From Lampris incognitus (lineage: Eukaryota > Chordata > Actinopteri > Lampriformes > Lampridae): 64,000 nt of DNA. The position numbers and the translations under genes were made by a program. Below are positions 23,806-34,572 of this stretch, one piece after another; position 1 is the first letter of the stretch; each line of letters begins with the position of its first letter. The stretch is taken from positions 19,669,395 to 19,733,394 of the forward strand of contig NC_079224.1 of assembly GCF_029633865.1 (NCBI RefSeq), given 5' to 3'. The notes below the pieces were generated by a model. It searched no databases and was not told the origin of the DNA. It saw nothing but the letters and a program-made list of their open reading frames with translations.

Positions 23806-24099
23806 ACTGAACATTTCAATCATAAAATTCATTAAAATCAATCATAAAAGTTGCCAGTGAATGGAGGATAGTAAAACGATGAAATGGGCCGAGATTCAAG
23901 TCTGTCAGCAGTCTGGAGGCAGAAATCTGTACTATTAGAAGCTGTGCTATGGCTTGTCAATCAAAGTCAAACCGAAATTGAAACACAAATATTTTCAAAC
24001 ATCCCCAGTTACTTTAATTATCCTGCATTCTCTACTGTCGCCTTTCTACTGACAAAGAAAAGAAAATATTATCAAAAGGTACAATTCGTTTTTTTTTCA

Positions 24100-24510
24100 T
24101 TTCCCCCCTTTTTTTGGGAGGGGGGGGATCTTTCCCCATTTTTCTCCCCAGTTGTACTTGGCCAATTACCCCACTCTTCCGAGCCGTCCCGGTCGCTGCT
24201 CCACCCCCTCTGCCGATCCGTGGGCTACACACTACCACAATTCTTCTCCGATACATGTGGAGTCGCCAGCCACTTATTTTCACCTGACAGTGAGGAGTTT
24301 CACAAGGGGGACCTAGCGCGTGGCAGGATCACGCTAACAGGCGCCCCGACCGACCAGAGGAGGCGCTAGTGCAGCGACCAGGACACACCCACATCCAGCT
24401 TCCCACCCGCAGACAAGGCCGGTTGTGTCCGTATAGGGACGCCCGACCAAGCCGGAGGTAACCCGGGGATTCGAACCAGCGACCCCCGTGTTGGTAGGCA
24501 ACGGTATTTT
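24100..24510 (-). mobile_element. tRNA-derived SINE (family B), head truncated
   Basis: In reverse orientation the sequence carries a B-box-like word (gattcgaaccagcgac), the body words gcgctagtgcagcgaccagg and acatgtggagtcgccagcca, and the 3' part ttacccc actcttccgagcc. The A-box end found in sister copies (ccacccggacgccc) is missing here. Five copies of this family lie in the window. Confidence 0.8.
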
Positions 24511-26139
24511 GCCTTTTTAAAAAAGCTCCCTCTAGTTCAGCTTCTCTCAGGTGATATTTCTTTTCTGATACACGTGTGTGACGACACATTCATTCATGTA
24601 CAACCTCAACTGATCAGTTTCCATACAGGACATTTACATACAGATCAAGTCATCAAGTTGTGAAACTCACATCACCGCCAACCCTTGCTACTTGTCACTC
24701 AAAGGTCAGCTCATGAATATTAATGAGCACCGGGCCTCTCCCTCACAGTTCTTGAGAAAACTGAGAAACTATGGGGAAAAGGTCTAAAAAGAACGGCGCA
24801 ATATGAGTCGTTTACAAAAACAAAACTGCTGTTGTATGTTTCGAAATGTTTGCTTCAAGTATTTCAAATATGAAAAAGCTAAATTTGATTTCCGATTTTG
24901 GTACGACTTAAAAACACGAACAAGGCCGCACTGTCAAAGCAAAACGATGTACTAGCCTGTATAATCTGCTCAGTGTTCTCAGAAGATGGCCTGTGTCCGA
25001 CTTTAGGGATGTTCCTCAGCTGATAAACACAAGAGCGAACTGGCCTTTTCACATTTTGGGGAGGGCAGGAAAATTTCACTGGGGATCGAATGGAAAAAAA
25101 AGTCTCCTCAATGCCTGCCATTGTTCTCTCCCACTCCCAAATCAAAACATTAACTTACCCACAGCGAGACGTTTGGATCAGTGGACTGTCTTTCGAATTG
25201 ACCTGAAGAAGAAGAAGAAGAAGAAGAAGAAGAAGAAGAAGAAGAAGAAGAAGAAGAAGAAGAAGAAGAAGAAGAAAAGAAAGGGGCCAAATTGAATCAA
25301 AGTGTTACCTATGTTTCAGCGTGGCAGCAATACATAAACAAATTGGATTTGGTCTATTGAACAGAGCACGAGTTCCCCTTATGCAAAATGAGCCGTGCTA
25401 CGCTCTGAGTTGACATGGCCTGTGCTAAGTTCACACAACCTTTGCTAAATTGCCATGACTTGAGCTGACATGTCCATTTTTCCCAGCGAATCTCTCGCTC
25501 GGAGAGGAAATGGCTCAGACAAAAGCCGCTGAGGACGGGATGGCAGCGGAAGGAAGAACCGGGAGAAGACAGAGACGCTGTAAGTAGGTTAGGGCTGGAA
25601 TGGGGAGTTAATGCCAAGATTGGTGATGCATGCCTCCCATTAAAGCCTCCCTCCATGAGGACAGGAATCTTCCGAGGGAGTGACCTTGTATATGTGTGCA
25701 TGAGCGTGTACGAGTGTGAGTGCGTGTGCATGTGTGTGTGTGTGTGTGTTTGTATCATAAAGTAAATTAACACTAGGCCCCTAGTGAGAGGGGTGAAAAA
25801 TGCTGCATGAATGCCAGGGAGGGCAAAACAGATCTGCGAAAATGGGGTTGGGGTGTATGAGTTTCTTTTCCCTACCCTGTGCATCTTTAGTACCCCTCAA
25901 AATCTGTGCGTGTGTGTGTGTGTTGTAATTATGTGTGTTTGTGTCTATAACAGGCCAATTTAGGAACAAAAAATGGAGGCTGTTCTCATACAGTGATGCC
26001 TAGATTACATGCTCCGAGGGCTTCTCTCTGATAACTCGGTGAAAGGCTCTTATCGTCTGGTCCGGTGTGTTCTCTGAGTGCATCATACATTGACTTGTGG
26101 AGGGGAGCTGTCATTTATCTAGGCCCTCCACATATTTTT
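24511..26139. other. Intergenic sequence around the GAA repeat, no gene seen
   Basis: Apart from the (GAA)n run and a TG-rich tract at about 25690-25750, nothing is recognisable. Confidence 0.45.
25205..25277. repeat. (GAA)24 microsatellite
   Basis: A pure GAA run of about 73 bases, a triplex-forming sequence type. Confidence 0.96.
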
Positions 26140-26640
26140 TGCCCCCCCCCCGTGTGGATCTTCTTGGATTCAGGGTGACCTTAACACACACACACACACA
26201 GAATGGAGGAGGACCCACATGCACGACACAGAAACGACCAGGTAAGAATTCAAAGTTTGACATGTTTACTCCAGTACACAGGCAAGGATCAATACCAGGA
26301 TATCAACCAGATGAGGCAAACGTAACCGGCAGGGATCAGGCCGAGAATCAGAGTCCAGGGGATCAGGCAGAAGTTCTGACGAGAAGATCATAGACAGTGC
26401 TGGAGAGCGTCGTGAAATGCGAAGACAATCTGGTGAAGTGCTAGAGGAGATACTAGACCGGTATTTCATATCCGGTTCAGATTCTGATTGTGATTCTGAT
26501 ATATGCTGAGGGGCTAATGAGAGATTGGGCAACAGGTGTGGAGGACACGGGGTTGACTGATGGCAAAAGCTGGGGCAGGAACCGAAGGGACAAGACGGGT
26601 GAGAATTTCAAATTAAAACAGGAAGACAATGGATAATGAA
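26140..26640. repeat. Probable dispersed repeat, unclassified
   Basis: The text (gaggggctaatgagagattg, ggcaacaggtgtggagga) has the look of a multicopy fish repeat, with (CA)8 near 26183. I see no ends, domains or target duplications. The family is unknown. Confidence 0.35.
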
Positions 26641-26676
26641 AAAGGTAAGAATCCAGAGGAATCAGGAGAGATTCGT

Positions 26677-26681
<5 letters not shown>

Positions 26682-26738
<57 letters not shown>
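26682..26738. repeat. (CA)28 microsatellite
   Basis: An uninterrupted CA run. Confidence 0.96.
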
Positions 26739-26739
<1 letters not shown>

Positions 26740-26949
26740 GCGCGACAGGATCTTATACCTTACCAAAAAAGCCACAATATCCAGATAATTCCATAAAAAA
26801 TTAAGATTTCCCGGTTGGGAAAAGGAAGAGTATAGAGCGACATGTGTGTTCGGTGGTGACAGAGGTATGCCTATTCTTGTCATATTGTTCCTGTTACTTG
26901 CTGCACACCCCACTCACTGTCATGTCAAATATTGTGACCTTTGGCACAA

Positions 26950-27275
26950 TGAAATGAACGAAAGCCACTGTATTTTGTCATCGTACTCTTGCAATGAATT
27001 TGTCTTCGGCATTTAACCCATCCTGTTGTATAGAAGAAGTGGGCCGCTGAAGCGCCCGGGGACCAACTCCAGTTCTTCTTTCCATTGCCTTGCTCAGGGG
27101 CACAGGCAGGAGTAGTAACCCTAACGTGCGTGTCTTTTTGATGGTGGGAGGAAACCAGAGCAGACACGGGGAGAACATGCAATCTCCACACAGAAAGGAC
27201 CTGGGATGGCCTGGGGTTCAAACCCAGGACCTTCTTGCTGTGAGGCAACAGTGCTAACCACTGGGCCACCATGCT
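26950..27275 (-). mobile_element. SINE-like element related to family A
   Basis: The right side has the same head as family A in reverse (gctaaccactgggccaccat; aggaccttcttgctgtgagg), but the body and 3' end differ (caatgaatttgtcttcggca). It therefore belongs to a related family that shares the tRNA-like head. No clear target duplication was seen. Confidence 0.65.
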
Positions 27276-27891
27276 GCTGGTGATCAGCTGTTGTAAAAAG
27301 GTCTCACTGACAGTCATACAGCGACAGAGAGAACATAATGATGAAGTTCATCTTCTCTGTATAGAATGAATGGACACTTATAAAATTGACAGTTATACAG
27401 CCTACAGTATGACTGTGTGACAGGGTGATCCCAGGCCAGTTGTCAGCCATGGCCAACCCATCACCTTGGTCTGCCCTTACAAAAATACCTGTTCCTTGGG
27501 GGGTCCACACTGATAACACGCTCGGTTGGAGGACCCATATCGAAAGCCTCCGCTCCAAGTTGCAGCAGCAGGTGTAGCCTTCATGTCCCGTAGACTCAGA
27601 GTTCATGGACCTGAGGGGAAGTTTGTGACATGCTTTTATCATGCAGTCTTTGAGACCATAAGATACAAGACAATGGTGTGGCACAATAACTTGCCTCTTT
27701 AAAAGAAATCTCGGATTTTTTTGTTGTCATAGAAATTGTCGTCTCTATAAAAAATTGTCGTCTCCTCATATGATGATGTTGCTCTCATAAATGTTTTTCT
27801 TTGGTTGCAGTTGTTATGGAACAAGTTTCAAGACAAGTTTCCCTATGGAGACAATAAAATATCTCACAGTAGCAGCTGTCATCAGGATACA
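27276..27891. other. No certain gene
   Basis: A 126-codon minus-strand frame (27304-27684) has no recognised domain and may be chance or an old repeat. Confidence 0.35.
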
Positions 27892-27911
27892 TCATACTCA
27901 ATAAAGACTAC

Positions 27912-28539
27912 TACTACTACTACTACTACTACTACTGCAACTGTCCTGGGTAAGACGCTAAACTGCAACCGCAGGCTGTAGAGGGGTAGCGCCTTACCTC
28001 AGCAAGGGCCCTTTGGCCAAGGATGACATCCCTACTGATAGATTTGGTCCTCCTGCATATCTGTATGGTACTTCCCATGGTGCCCAGTCCAGCCAACACA
28101 TTGGGGTATGGGGAAGGGAACTCTGATTTCAAATCCACCTACTGCCATGTGGGTTGATGCCTCTTTAGGCAAAGGCTAGGAGAAGGTAACTCTGAATTTA
28201 AATCCCCTGGCACAGTCTACCCAGCTGTCAGTACCCGGAAAGGGTAAACCATGGCAGCTCCTCTCAGTCAACTCGACAGTGGTTCCGGCAAACGGCAGCT
28301 CTGTTTGTCAACTCGGCAGCAGTTCTGACAAAAAGCAACAGGATTCTTCTGTGGCCGTCTCAGCTACGCTGGGCCACTGATCAACAGAACATCTTGCCAA
28401 GGGACACTATAGAGCACCAAATAGTGTCGTCATTTAGGGTGCAGCCTCACATTTGAATATGGAGATAGTGAATCATAGATTTGATGTACTATCTTTGTAT
28501 TAACTTGTGTTTTACTTGTTTCGGGTGAAGGCATACTAC
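27912..28539 (-). repeat. Second LINE-like 3' segment with (GTA)n tail, adjoining the RTE fragment
   Basis: Read on the minus strand, this segment ends in a (GTA)n tail at about 27909-27936, like the tail of the neighbouring RTE fragment. It contains no long frame. Together with 28540-28911 it is bracketed by the 19-of-20 identical direct repeats 27892-27911 and 28912-28931. It could be transduced flanking sequence or the 3' end of a different LINE. Confidence 0.55.
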
Positions 28540-28911
28540 TACTACTACTACTTTTGGCTGCTCCAGTTAGGTGTCACCACAGCGGATCATCCGTTCCCAT
28601 CTCTTCCTGTCCTCTGCATCTTCCTCTGTCACACCAGCCACCTGCATGTCCTCCCTCACCACATCCATAAACCTCCTCTTTGGCCTTCCTCTTTTCCTCT
28701 GCACTGGCAGCTCCATATTCAGCATCCTTCTCCCAATATACCCAGCATCTCTCCTCCACACATGTCCAAGCCATCTCAATCTTGCCTCTCTTGCTTTGTC
28801 TCCAAACCGTCCAACTTGAGCGGTCCCTCTAATATACTTGTTCCTAATCCTGTCCTTCTTCGTCACTTCCAGTGAAAATCTTAGCATCTTCAACTCTGTA
28901 AAGGGGGAGCT
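28540..28911 (-). mobile_element. RTE-like LINE 3' fragment (C-terminal end of the polyprotein)
   Basis: On the minus strand, 28567-28893 is open and reads RLRWLGHVWRR and RKRGRPKRRFMDVV, the conserved C-terminal tail of RTE-like reverse transcriptases. It ends in the 3' UTR word ccgctgtggtgac and a (GTA)n tail at about 28539-28552. The 5' side is truncated at about 28911, where a 20-bp target-duplication copy begins. It is probably the same family as the element at 61866. Confidence 0.8.
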
Positions 28912-28931
28912 TCATACTCAGTAAAGACTAC

Positions 28932-29587
28932 GATCTTTAAAATCAGATCAGACATTGGGCAGAGTCAAATTTTGAAATAAAAGATCCGCGTTAGTTCCCC
29001 CACTTTCCGGTCTTGGGTTTGCTAATGGCGTCGTGTTTGGCTGGAGTGAAAACACACTTGGACAGCACATGGTGGGTGGAAGAAAACCGTATCATAATAA
29101 TGTATGAGTTTGTGTCTGTGTGCATTATAGAGATGTGTTGATTAAACAAAAATTAGTTCCCTTACATGACCAAAAAAAAAAAAAAAAAAGGGGGGGGGGG
29201 GCCATTCATCAACCAGTATTTATAATCACGTTACATGAATTGCATTGCCATGATAGCTATCTTATTTTTCAAAAGTGGGATAATTTCACTCTGTGAAATC
29301 GTAAACAAGTTACTTCTTGTGAACTAAAGATTGTTTTGCCTCAAATAAACAATCCATGGTAATTTGTTTGGGACACATATTAAGGGGGTGGGTGATTTGA
29401 CTTTCCATTATGGGAACTGAGATACTGGGATTTAAACTCCCAACCTTTTCTTTAATGGTTATAAATTCTAACCACAGGGTGTTAGTACTTATCCTTTTAA
29501 CAGAGGGGGAAAAAAACCAAATTAATAAAGCCAGTAAATTAATTAATTAAGAAAGCCAGAAATTAATTAATAAAGCCAGAAATTGTA
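28932..29587. other. No gene seen
   Basis: Has an A17-G12 run at about 29174-29201 and short ATTA tandem words at about 29520-29580. Confidence 0.45.
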
Positions 29588-29995
29588 CCTGGTCAATTAC
29601 ACCACTCTTCTGAGCCACCCCGTTCGCTGCTCCACCCCCTCCACCAATCCGGGGAGGGCTGCAGACTACCACAGGCCTCCTCCAATACACGTGGAGTCGC
29701 CAGCCGCTTCTTTTCACCTGACAGTGTGGAGTTTCACCAGGGGGACCTAACGCGTGGGAGGATCACGCCATTCCCCCCAGTTCCCCCTCCCCGCGAACAT
29801 GCGCCCCGACGACCAGAGGAGGCGCTAGTGCAGCGACCAGGACACATACCCAAATCCGGCTTCCCACCCCCAGACACGGCCAATTGTGTCTGTAGAGACG
29901 CCTGACCAAGCCGGAGGTAACACGGGGATTCGAACTGGAGATCCCTGTGTTGGTAGGCAACGGAATAGACCACCACACCACCCGGACGCCCCCAG
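29588..29995 (-). mobile_element. tRNA-derived SINE (family B), reverse orientation
   Basis: The full set of family words is present, ending in the head ccaccacaccacccggacgc at about 29968-29990. It faces the copy at 30311-30781 across about 315 bases. The left flank has (ATTA)-rich tandem words that hide any target duplication. Confidence 0.85.
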
Positions 29996-30310
29996 TTTTT
30001 TTTTTTTGGAGGGGGGGTTAATGTAAACAGTTGTTTGCTCATATGTTTCCCAAACTTTACTCAATTCATGTTCTGAATATTTTATCAGAAGCCCTGTACC
30101 TTTTGGCTACCATTAACCAATGATGGTCAAGGGTGGTTTAACTGGCTGGTTCAGCGTAATCCAGTTCATTGTATATTTTTGTATCGACGTCTTTTAAAAT
30201 GTGTACCATTTTGGCGTTAGTAAGTCCAAGATGACAACCCCCCCCCCAAAAAAAAGGCTTGAACATTCTTTTTAATCTTTTTTCGAGGCTATTAAAAATG
30301 CTGTAAAGTT

Positions 30311-30781
30311 GGGTGTCCAGTTGGTGTGGCGGTCTATTCCGTTGCCTACCAACACGAGGATCGCTGGTCTGAATCCTCGCGTTACCTCCGGCTTGGTTGG
30401 GCCTCCCTACAGACACAACTGGCCGTGTCTGCTGGTGGGAAGCCGGATGTGGGTATGTGTCGCTACACTAGCTCCTCCTCTGGTCGGTCGTGCTGCCCGT
30501 TCGGGGTTGGGTTGGGGTGGGACTTGTGGGGGGGGGGGTAGCGTGATCTTCCCACGCGCTACGTCCCCCTGGTGAAACTCTACACTGTCAGGTGAAAAGA
30601 AGCGGCTGGCGACTCCACATGTATCGGAGGGGGCATGTGGTAGTCTGCAGCCCTCCCCGGATCGGCAGGAGGGGTGGGGCAGCGACCGGGACGGTTCGGA
30701 AGAGTTGAGTAATTGGACGGGTATACAACTGGGAAGAAAAGGGGGAGGAAAAAATCCACAAAAAAAAAAAGAAAAAAAAAG
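30311..30781 (+). mobile_element. tRNA-derived SINE (family B), forward orientation
   Basis: The head gttggtgtggcggtctattc (A-box-like) is followed by a B-box-like stretch (gctggtctgaatcctcgcg), the conserved body and an A-rich tail at 30750-30780. The flanks AATGCTGTAAAGTT (30297-30310) and AATGGTGTAAAATG (30782-30795) look like an aged target duplication. Confidence 0.85.
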
Positions 30782-30795
30782 AATGGTGTAAAATG

Positions 30796-31377
30796 TCAAA
30801 AAGGTTGACACAGGTGGTCCAAGAAGTTTTGAGATATAGTTGACTGAACGGCATGTTTGAAGAACTTTGTGACAACTGACTGGCCAGATCTGGAAGTTTG
30901 ACTCCTTGAAATTTGCTACTCTGGAATTGATGGCGGACACGGATGTTCCCGACGAAGAGTCGTAGAGTACCTTCTGGTGCATATGTACAACAAGATGCTT
31001 GAAATGTGGATTTACAAAGTGGGGGATATGGCCTCCCATCCAGACGGATGGGTTCATATTTGTTGTGTAGCAACTGTCAGCCATTTTGTAAAACATTATA
31101 TAACTCACAAGAGAGTGGAAAAATGTAAATGGACAGAAACAAAAAAAATTGTGTAGAAATAGTGTCTGGCCCTAAGGGCTTGAACCCTTAAACAGGCCTT
31201 CATTTCATCTCAGTGGCCCTCAGATTATGTTTCATAATCAAATTGCATGAAACATGCAGCTGTGTGTGTGTGTCTTTCATGAGAGAACGAGCATACAAAC
31301 ATGGTAAAGATGACAATTACTGTGAAAGGCTTCCATTACTGTCACAACCGTAATCTGAAAATAGATACTGCTATAAA

Positions 31378-31408
<31 letters not shown>

Positions 31409-31934
31409 AGCATGTTTGTAATGGCAAAGTTCAAAGAGAAGGACACTGGACCATGTTTGACTATTTTATGTTCTGCCAATATAACAAAACAAGAAATAAG
31501 CATTTGTGATGTGAACCAGTTAAATAACTCCGACACTTCCCTCTGTGTCTCCATTTGCCCCGTCTCCATCTGTGAAATACAAAGCATTCATTTCCCTTTG
31601 ATTTATCGTTTGCTATATGAAATTGCTTTGCCTTTAGATGGGTGCTGTTGCGATACTGTACGTCATGCAGTACCTGATGGAATTATGTTCTCATCTCTCT
31701 ACCAAAGCAAGCTTAAATGGGTCAGGGGAGGGAGGGCGTCAGGCCTCCATCCTCCGAGCGTCCCCATACACAGTGGTGTTATTGTTTCTTCAGTAGATTA
31801 CTGTGTTATATGGAACCTCATGCTATCAGCAGGCATGTGACATTCATTTGGTTGAGATAGGAAAAAGTTATTCTGTCCCATCTTTTGCCATTTCCCCTTC
31901 TGTGACTGCGTGTGTGTGTGTGTGAGACAGTAGT
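30796..31934. other. No gene seen
   Basis: Unique-looking sequence with (TG)n at about 31380-31408. No conserved frame. Confidence 0.45.
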
Positions 31935-32170
31935 CAGTACGTTTACACGATGTTAGAAAAAGTCAATTTATTGTGTTAGTCCGACTAAAACTGGATTTTT
32001 AAAATACATGCAAACGACTGAAATCGTACTAAATCTAATTTCTCTAAATCGGACTAACACACCTAGATAATGCGGTTGGGTATCGATTTAATCTGGTATG
32101 TATACGCTTCAATCGGCCCCGAACTGGTTTAGGCTTTCTGCACATGATCCGTAGTTCCCGCGGCGGTCTT
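31935..32170 (+). mobile_element. Possible left end of a DNA transposon upstream of the SWIM fragment
   Basis: The stretch begins with a gtacgtttacacgatg string of the kind found at the ends of fish Harbinger/ISL2EU-like elements. It contains short repeated words (ggactaacacac, tccgactaaaa). It lies about 400 bp upstream of the SWIM-domain exon. I could not find a matching inverted copy near 33850-34150, so the element would be right-truncated. Family assignment is tentative. Confidence 0.3.
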
Positions 32171-32586
32171 TCACCCGGAAGTCGAACAGCGTAGTAGCAA
32201 CATGGCGAGTGCTAGAACGAGAACCACGAGGAGACAAACTTTATGTTGTGTCAGCTACCTGGGTGGACGGAGAACGCGAAATGGCAAACTATATAAAAAA
32301 GTGGCGGAAAGTTGGACGCAATAGGTCAACCGGAAGAAGGTCCAATAGCAACCAGCTGATAGGGGCCATGTCGTCACCTACCGTACCGGGGTTGGACATA
32401 CTTCCATCAATAAATCGGTTCTCCCCGGTTCTTGTATTCACCCTTTGCAGACGCGTCACAATTATCACGTGACGAGGGAGACTGCGCCATGACGGACGGC
32501 AGGAAGTGATAGAATTCAAAAGCGAACAACAAAAACAAACAAAATATTGCGACGGATGAGTAGCTATTATAGTTTAAATTTAAGTG

Positions 32587-33849
32587 ATGGCTACCAATAG
32601 TCAGAGTAATGTTGTGGAGTTGTCCTGTGAAGTGAGTCACCTTGTAGGACGGCACAAAGAGCGATATGTGGAGAAGCTAGCGATAGCAGGGTTAGCTACC
32701 GACCCGTACCTTCTTCCTACCGATGTGTTCACGGATCTAGCAAAATCGTCCAGTCTGCCCGAGTTCAATCCACACGATCTCTACCACAATGTTACCAACG
32801 TAGTGTCCCCATACACAGGTGCTGACCTAAAAGCATACAAAAGTCTGGATGCTTACCAGTTCTTTGTAGCTGGTTGGGTTACAGAATCGCGGTGCTACGC
32901 TCACAGCAGGGGGATGTACCTCATAATGGCAAAGGTAAGACATAGCTAGCCAGCTGTGTATGTTTTTAACCTGTTTCCCTTAGGATGCCATCAAAACTCA
33001 AATCGACTGTAACCAAAAGCAGCTCATACTTTCCTTGCCATTTCATACACAGTCTTGCCATCTAGCTAGCATTTGGGTCATTCCATAGAAAGTGTTAAGT
33101 TTGAGTCCACAACATTCAAAGGGGACAAGGAGGCATAATAAAACTGTCAGTAATGTTTTCAGTGTCTGAAGCCACTGATTCAAGTGTACTGGTTGGCATG
33201 AAGCAAAATACAATTAAATAATAAATATACAATTTGTATATTTTTAGCTGTTTTTGTTAAATTACAATCATTTTCTCATGTCCACTCTGACCATTTCTCA
33301 CATTCATGTAAGGTAACACTTTAAAAATATCACATAAATCTCAGACTTTTATTGTTCTTATGAGCAAAAATACTTCCCTCTTCACATGAAATGTGTTAAT
33401 TAAATAAAAATGCATAATTTTTGGATTAATATATATATATATATATATAATATTTTGTTATGATCAAAAACCTCAAACTTCCAAAGTCCAATCTTAACAC
33501 TTTCCATGGAATGATCCGCCTGCACTATCTGTAATTTCAGGTCCATCATAGTCAGGCTCTGTCTACGACCCAGCTGAAACCATGGGTGTCTGTGAAGAAG
33601 GATGGAACCGTTGTGTGTGGCCACTGCACATGTAAAGCAGGCCTTGGAGAGGTCTGCTCCCACATCACGGCTCTGCTGTATGCACTAGACTCTGCCGTGA
33701 AACACCTGGAAGACAGAAGCTGCACTGATGGGCCACAACAGTGGGGACAGCCTCCCTTGAAACCAGGCAAAGCTCTGTTCGAGGAGGCGAAATCGATTGA
33801 TCTTCTGCTGTCCGTCATGGCGTTCATATTCCCCGCGAGTGGGACATGA
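32587..33849 (+). pseudogene. Two-exon SWIM zinc-finger protein fragment, probably transposon-derived
   Basis: Exon 1 is 32587-32934 and exon 2 is 33541-33849. The donor (AAG/GTAAGA) and acceptor (TTTCAG/GTC) fit, and the frame continues across them to give 218 residues. The second exon has a SWIM-type zinc-binding motif, CGHCTCKAGLGEVCSH (CxC then CxH spacing). From memory, this N-terminal plus SWIM layout occurs in multicopy fish proteins that continue into a YqaJ-type nuclease domain, some tied to ISL2EU-like DNA transposons; that link is inference. Here the frame ends soon after the SWIM motif (AFIFPASGT) and no nuclease domain follows, so the copy looks 3'-truncated. Upstream (about 31935-32160) is sequence resembling a DNA-transposon end; no matching right end was found. 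A short host gene remains possible. Confidence 0.5.
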
Positions 33850-34355
33850 CGTCATGTGCAAAGGGTCAATACTGGGACAATGACAGTAGTCCAATCACAT
33901 GGCCTAATCTAGCTATAACCGTAGCGCAACTTAACTGTGCTTGTAAACGCAGTGACTGTGTAGGGGCATAGGGCAGGTTTTTTTTTAATGTTTTGTTTGT
34001 AACGGAGGTTTTTTTTTTTACGTTTATAACCTCTGCTCTGTTCTTTAATCCGCTGAACAGCAGACACAGTGGCAACAGCAGAGCATTTTGAATGGGGTGG
34101 GCAAAGTGGGGCCATAGTAATTTGAGGGGTGACACTCTTACTTTTTCTACAAACGGGGAGTAGATTCTTTACAATACAATTACAGTTTAGACAGCTGATT
34201 GCTCAACAGGATAAGGAGACATCATTTGGTAAATTAATACAAATTACTATTTGGATATAATAGAATAAGAAACCTATTTTGGCCAATAGGCATGGGTGCA
34301 AGTCCATGAATACTGGGATGGCACCCAGCACTTTACCCGTGCCTCTGTCCACAGG

Positions 34356-34572
34356 GTTAGTGGTTGTGTCAGGAAGGGCATCCGATGTAAAATTTTGCCA
34401 AATCCGTACGCGGATTGACAAGACCATATTGGATCAGTCAAGGCCCGGTTTAACAACGGCCGCCATCGGTGCTGTGCCTTCACAAGGTAGCGATGAAAAC
34501 CGGACAATCCGCTGTGGCGACCTCTGAAAAACAGAACAAGCTGAAAGACGAAGAAGAAGCAGAAGAGGAATC
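34356..34572 (+). mobile_element. Short LINE derivative: RTE 5' UTR joined directly to 3' UTR
   Basis: The first 130 bases (caggaagggcatccgatgt, then ggatcagtcaaggcccgg) match the 5' end of the LINE at 61880-62040. Within about 30 bases the sequence passes to the 3' UTR word ccgctgtggcgac, shared with the 3' fragment at 28566, and ends in a GAAGAAG tail. The whole coding region is missing, so this is a non-autonomous, SINE-like derivative. Confidence 0.75.
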
